Assembly: GCA_003266065.1 (NCBI GenBank) | Contig: MUZY01000202.1 | Location: 5,542 to 12,364, forward strand | Length of the DNA stretch: 6,823 bases | Direction of reading: 5' to 3' | Source: Methanosphaera sp. rholeuAM130 | GTDB taxonomy: Archaea > Methanobacteriota > Methanobacteria > Methanobacteriales > Methanobacteriaceae | In this document: positions 4,310 to 6,823 of the stretch, one piece after another | Numbering within the stretch: the stretch's first letter is position 1 | Layout: every line of letters starts with the position of its first letter | Program-made: the position numbers and the translations under genes | The notes under the pieces: model-generated | Seen by the model: the letters and a program-made list of their open reading frames with translations, nothing else | Databases searched by the model: none | Told to the model about the DNA's origin: nothing

Positions 4310-5545
4310 TTAATCGTCATTAAGCAATATATTGGTAATCTCGGTAATTTTGTATTGCCCATTTCCCCCTATGAATATCTTTCCAAGTTCCTGTGTGTTC
4401 AAATACCTGATTACATCACAGATGTTCTTTATTACCATAACGTCTCTTGTATAATTCAGCTTATTCAAATATTCAACATACTCATATGTCGTATCTTCAA
4501 GACCTGGGAATATTATGAGTCTGTCCGCCTTGTATCTGCTGATGTAATCCAAAATATTGTATCTGCACGTTTCGTTCTTTCTTGGTGTTCCGATAATCAG
4601 TGTATCGAAGTGTTCTTCATCCAAGACAGCCTTAAGTGCATCCACGTTATCCGTTTTACCGATTACTATCTCTTTACCATTATAGTTTAATTTTAAAGTA
4701 CGTCCTTCAACGGTTTTAAATGTTTTAAGGGAGTGTTTAATGATAGTCTCATTGACATCCAAATATTTGGCTGCCAGATATGCCGCGTGGGCATTCTGCA
4801 AGTTGAACTTTCCAAATAGGTTAATCGGTTCCGGATATTCATCGAAGAATATTGCATTTTCAGTATTGTCTGCAACTATCTGCAGATTTGCATCATTTTT
4901 ATTAAGGATGCATGGTCTGTTGTCAATAAAATCTATCACTTCCTGGGTGTAATGTTCGATGGATCCGTGAACATCCATATGATCATATCCGATGTTTGTG
5001 ACGATGACCAGATCAATATCGAATACGTATCTGCAGAATTCGAGCGTCATGTCACATACCTCTATGACCATATATTCATAGTCGTTGCTGTTTGCCTCCA
5101 ATATCAAATCGATATATCCCTTGAAACCGCCGCCGCCGTTTCCGCCGATAACTACCTTGTGCCCATTGTTTGAGAGTATATTGTAAATCATGTGGCTGGT
5201 GGTGGTTTTGCCGTTAGTTCCGGTTACGGCAATTGTCTTGATGTTCTTATGATTTTCAAGAACGTCTGATATGAATATGCCCCTGGCAATAATGTCCTTG
5301 GATATCTGCTTGGCAAATAAGCTGGGACTGACGGCTACCGCATCGGATTTGAATATCTTGTCAAGGTTATGGCTGCCAATTTCCAAATCCAGGTTATTTT
5401 CGAAATCCTTTGACATGCCTTCATTAAGCAGAGTCAAGTCAATTTTCCTATTGATGTCTGATGAATATACGTTATGACCCCTTTGCAGCAATGACAATGT
5501 AGCCTGTTGACCTTCAACACCTAATCCCACAACACTAATATTCAT
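4310..5545 (-). CDS. Mur-type amino acid ligase, probably for pseudomurein peptide synthesis
   Basis: The 411-residue product has the three Mur ligase domains. A MurD-like Rossmann domain begins with ISVVGLGVEGQQA (3-15) and includes SDAVAVSPS (67-75). The ATP domain carries the P-loop TGTNGKTTTS (108-117), VIEVCD (160-165), VTNIGYDHMDVHG (182-194) and GKFNLQNAHAAYLAA (245-259). The third domain follows from TVEGRT (278-283). Such ligases use ATP to add an amino acid to a growing peptide. In Methanobacteriales several Mur homologues are assigned to pseudomurein, and which step this one performs cannot be read from the sequence. The segment that carries the carbamylated lysine in MurD (YxxAK) reads YTQEV, ending at V203. 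It is shorter than many MurD/MurE proteins. The ATG follows AAGAGGTG (bases 5558-5551) by five bases. It is divergent from hypD. Confidence 0.85.
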   Translation of the reverse strand: MNISVVGLGVEGQQATLSLLQRGHNVYSSDINRKIDLTLLNEGMSKDFENNLDLEIGSHNLDKIFKSDAVAVSPSLFAKQISKDIIARGIFISDVLENHKNIKTIAVTGTNGKTTTSHMIYNILSNNGHKVVIGGNGGGGFKGYIDLILEANSNDYEYMVIEVCDMTLEFCRYVFDIDLVIVTNIGYDHMDVHGSIEHYTQEVIDFIDNRPCILNKNDANLQIVADNTENAIFFDEYPEPINLFGKFNLQNAHAAYLAAKYLDVNETIIKHSLKTFKTVEGRTLKLNYNGKEIVIGKTDNVDALKAVLDEEHFDTLIIGTPRKNETCRYNILDYISRYKADRLIIFPGLEDTTYEYVEYLNKLNYTRDVMVIKNICDVIRYLNTQELGKIFIGGNGQYKITEITNILLNDD

Positions 5546-5550
5546 CTTTA

Positions 5551-5558
5551 CACCTCTT
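5551..5558 (-). promoter_or_regulatory. Ribosome binding site of the Mur ligase gene
   Basis: AAGAGGTG on the minus strand, five bases before the ATG at 5545-5543, matches the archaeal anti-Shine-Dalgarno well and fixes this start codon. Confidence 0.75.
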
Positions 5559-5603
5559 AATTGATAGTCACATATTAATTTCTTTTACTATTTATCTATT
5601 TGA

Positions 5604-5612
5604 TTATATAAA
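5604..5612 (-). promoter_or_regulatory. TATA box of the Mur ligase gene
   Basis: TTTATATAA on the minus strand is a near-consensus archaeal TATA box. Transcription about 25 bases downstream would begin near 5583, leaving a leader of about 38 bases that contains the ribosome site at 5558-5551. Confidence 0.6.
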
Positions 5613-5623
5613 GATTTAATCTT

Positions 5624-5647
5624 ATCCATGATTTTGATGGATTATCC
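5624..5647. promoter_or_regulatory. Inverted repeat upstream of the Mur ligase promoter, possible operator
   Basis: ATCCAT (5624-5629) and ATGGAT (5637-5642) form an inverted repeat around seven bases. A third half-site, ATCC at 5644-5647, makes GGATTATCC with its neighbour. The cluster begins about 11 bp upstream of the TATA box at 5604-5612, between the divergent Mur ligase and hypD genes. A regulatory role is suggested by position only. Confidence 0.35.
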
Positions 5648-5758
5648 GGACATTATTTTTTTTCGATTGAAAGAATGTTGCCAAACCGGTAAGTCATCCA
5701 TAATAATAAATATTTTAATTGGCATATATTAATTCATAATAGAAGAAAAGTGAATTGC

Positions 5759-5767
5759 TTTATAATT
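5759..5767 (+). promoter_or_regulatory. TATA-box candidate for hypD
   Basis: TTTATAATT lies 47-55 bases before the TTG start at 5814. A start about 25 bases downstream, near 5788, would give a leader of roughly 26 bases including the G-run at 5802-5805. Other AT-rich runs, such as CATATATT near 5723, are possible alternatives. Confidence 0.45.
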
Positions 5768-5813
5768 CCATAATCATTATTATTTGATAACAGGAATAAA
5801 AGGGGTTTTTTAA

Positions 5814-6823
5814 TTGAAAGATTTAACCAAAGATATCATTAAGAAAATCAATGAAATAAAACAGCCAATAAAAATCATGCACGTATGTGGTTCACACGAA
5901 CATACCATAATGTACAATGGGATACGTTCAATGTTGCCTCCCGAGGTTGAAGTTGTTGCCGGACCGGGTTGTCCGGTATGCGTAGTGCCTGCACAGGAAA
6001 TAGACGAATGTGTGGCACTGGCCGAACAGGGAGTGACGGTAACGATATTCGGGGACATGCTGAGAGTTCCGGGTACTGAAAAATCACTGGCGGATGCCAA
6101 GGCTGAGGGCGCCGATGTAAGAATCGTATACGGTATAGGAAATGCGGTCGATTTGGCCAATGAATTGGACAATGATGTGGTCTTCATGTCTGCCGGATTT
6201 GAAACGACGGCACCGACAACGGCATCGGAGATGTTGAACAATCCTCCGGAAAACTTCTCGGTACTCTCAAGCCACAGATTAATTCCGCCGGCATTGGACT
6301 TTTTGATACATGATGAAGTAAAGCTTGACGCATTGATAGAACCTGGACACGTATGTACGATTATAGGTACGAAGCCGTTCGAATACCTCTCCACAGACTA
6401 TGGAATACCTCAAGCCGTAGCGGGATTCAATCCATTGGATATTCTATATTCAATTTACCTGATATTGAAGCAGAAAAAGGAAGACAATCCTAGGATACAG
6501 AATGAATATAAGCGTGCAGTACGTGATGAAGGTAACGTAATAGCACAAGAGGCAATGGAACAGGTATTCAGGGTAACCAGTAAGGAATGGAGGGGTTTTC
6601 CAGAAGTTCCGAATTCCGTATATGATCTCAAGAAGGAATTTGACGATAACAATGCGAGAAAATTATATGACATGGATCTGCCCGATTCTGAGAACGTGCC
6701 GAAAGGATGTATCTGCGGACCTATACTAAGGGGTATGGCAAGACCTGAAGACTGCGGATTGTTCCGTGGCCAGTGCAATCCGCTCCATCCGATTGGTGCA
6801 TGCATGGTAAGTAAGGAAGGAAC
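5814..6823 (+). CDS. hypD: Hydrogenase maturation protein HypD (TTG start; 3' end outside the window)
   Basis: HypD is an iron-sulphur protein that, with HypC, carries and assembles the Fe(CN)2CO group of [NiFe]-hydrogenases, which methanogens need for H2 use. The 336 visible residues show VCGSHEHT (24-31, catalytic C25; usually CGTHE), AGPGCPVCVVP (49-59, C53 and C56), FGDMLRVPG, SAGFETTAPT, EPGHVCTIIG and FNPLDIL. The C-terminal cluster-binding cysteines are C299, C301, C314, C321 and C330, in CICG through GACMVSKEG. Family members have about 350-370 residues, so only the last few dozen or fewer are cut off. An in-frame TAA sits directly before the TTG at 5814-5816, and the next ATG (codon 22) falls right before the CGSHE motif. 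TTG is therefore the only sensible start. GGGG at 5802-5805 is the likely ribosome site. The gene is divergent from the Mur ligase. Confidence 0.95.
   Translation, partial: MKDLTKDIIKKINEIKQPIKIMHVCGSHEHTIMYNGIRSMLPPEVEVVAGPGCPVCVVPAQEIDECVALAEQGVTVTIFGDMLRVPGTEKSLADAKAEGADVRIVYGIGNAVDLANELDNDVVFMSAGFETTAPTTASEMLNNPPENFSVLSSHRLIPPALDFLIHDEVKLDALIEPGHVCTIIGTKPFEYLSTDYGIPQAVAGFNPLDILYSIYLILKQKKEDNPRIQNEYKRAVRDEGNVIAQEAMEQVFRVTSKEWRGFPEVPNSVYDLKKEFDDNNARKLYDMDLPDSENVPKGCICGPILRGMARPEDCGLFRGQCNPLHPIGACMVSKEG

Noticed and set aside
5127..5146. CCG trinucleotide run in AT-rich DNA
   Set aside because: It is simply the codons for the glycine-rich GGNGGGG segment of the Mur ligase after the ATP-binding loop.
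4355..5477. Several plus-strand open frames (4355-4690, 4740-4952, 4952-5173, 5271-5477) and a minus frame at 4693-4875
   Set aside because: All overlap the Mur ligase, which carries complete catalytic motifs in one uninterrupted frame.
5810..6394. Long minus-strand open frame (194 codons) opposite hypD, and another at 6455-6805
   Set aside because: Both lie wholly within or almost wholly opposite hypD, whose full motif set proves the plus strand is coding. The minus-strand products are serine/proline-rich with no recognisable family, as expected of a codon-usage shadow.
1..6823. CRISPR arrays, insertion sequences, tRNA or rRNA genes, prophage genes
   Set aside because: No regularly spaced repeats, transposase motifs, terminal inverted repeats flanking a gene, or structural RNA hallmarks were seen anywhere in the window.

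Overview
The window reads as chromosomal DNA of a methanogenic archaeon, most likely of the order Methanobacteriales (Methanobrevibacter/Methanosphaera-like). Four things point there: the tail of an archaeal ribosomal protein L40e gene, a gene for an archaeal ether-lipid enzyme, a Mur-type ligase of the kind found in pseudomurein-making archaea, and the [NiFe]-hydrogenase maturation gene hypD. Spacers are very AT-rich with TATA boxes, oligo-T tracts and purine-rich Shine-Dalgarno sites, as is usual for this group. The genus cannot be fixed from what is visible.

Layout. Plus strand, left: the 3' end of rpl40e (1-101), a 322-bp AT-rich spacer, geranylgeranylglyceryl phosphate synthase (424-1155), and a DUF169 protein (1372-1956) with its own promoter. 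Minus strand, middle: a Mur ligase (5545-4310), a large exported protein of unknown function with a possible divergent VanW-like C-terminal region (4084-2870), and a MobA-like nucleotidyltransferase (2767-2099). Plus strand, right: hypD (from 5814), cut by the window edge. The Mur ligase and hypD are divergent and share a 268-bp promoter region. The DUF169 and nucleotidyltransferase genes converge on a 142-bp spacer full of T-runs and inverted repeats.

How the genes may work together. GGGPS makes the first committed archaeal membrane-lipid intermediate. The three minus-strand genes could form a loose cell-envelope group (cytoplasmic ligase, exported glycoprotein-like protein, nucleotide-activating enzyme). 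However, gaps of 225 and 102 bp, T-runs and separate candidate promoters argue against a tight operon, so this link is inference. HypD serves hydrogenase maturation.

No clearly new system stands out. The items most worth a second look are the VanW-like exported protein beside a Mur ligase, the Mur ligase's apparent lack of the carbamylated lysine, the long open hydrophobic frame directly after the rpl40e stop, and the interlocking inverted repeats in the convergent spacer.
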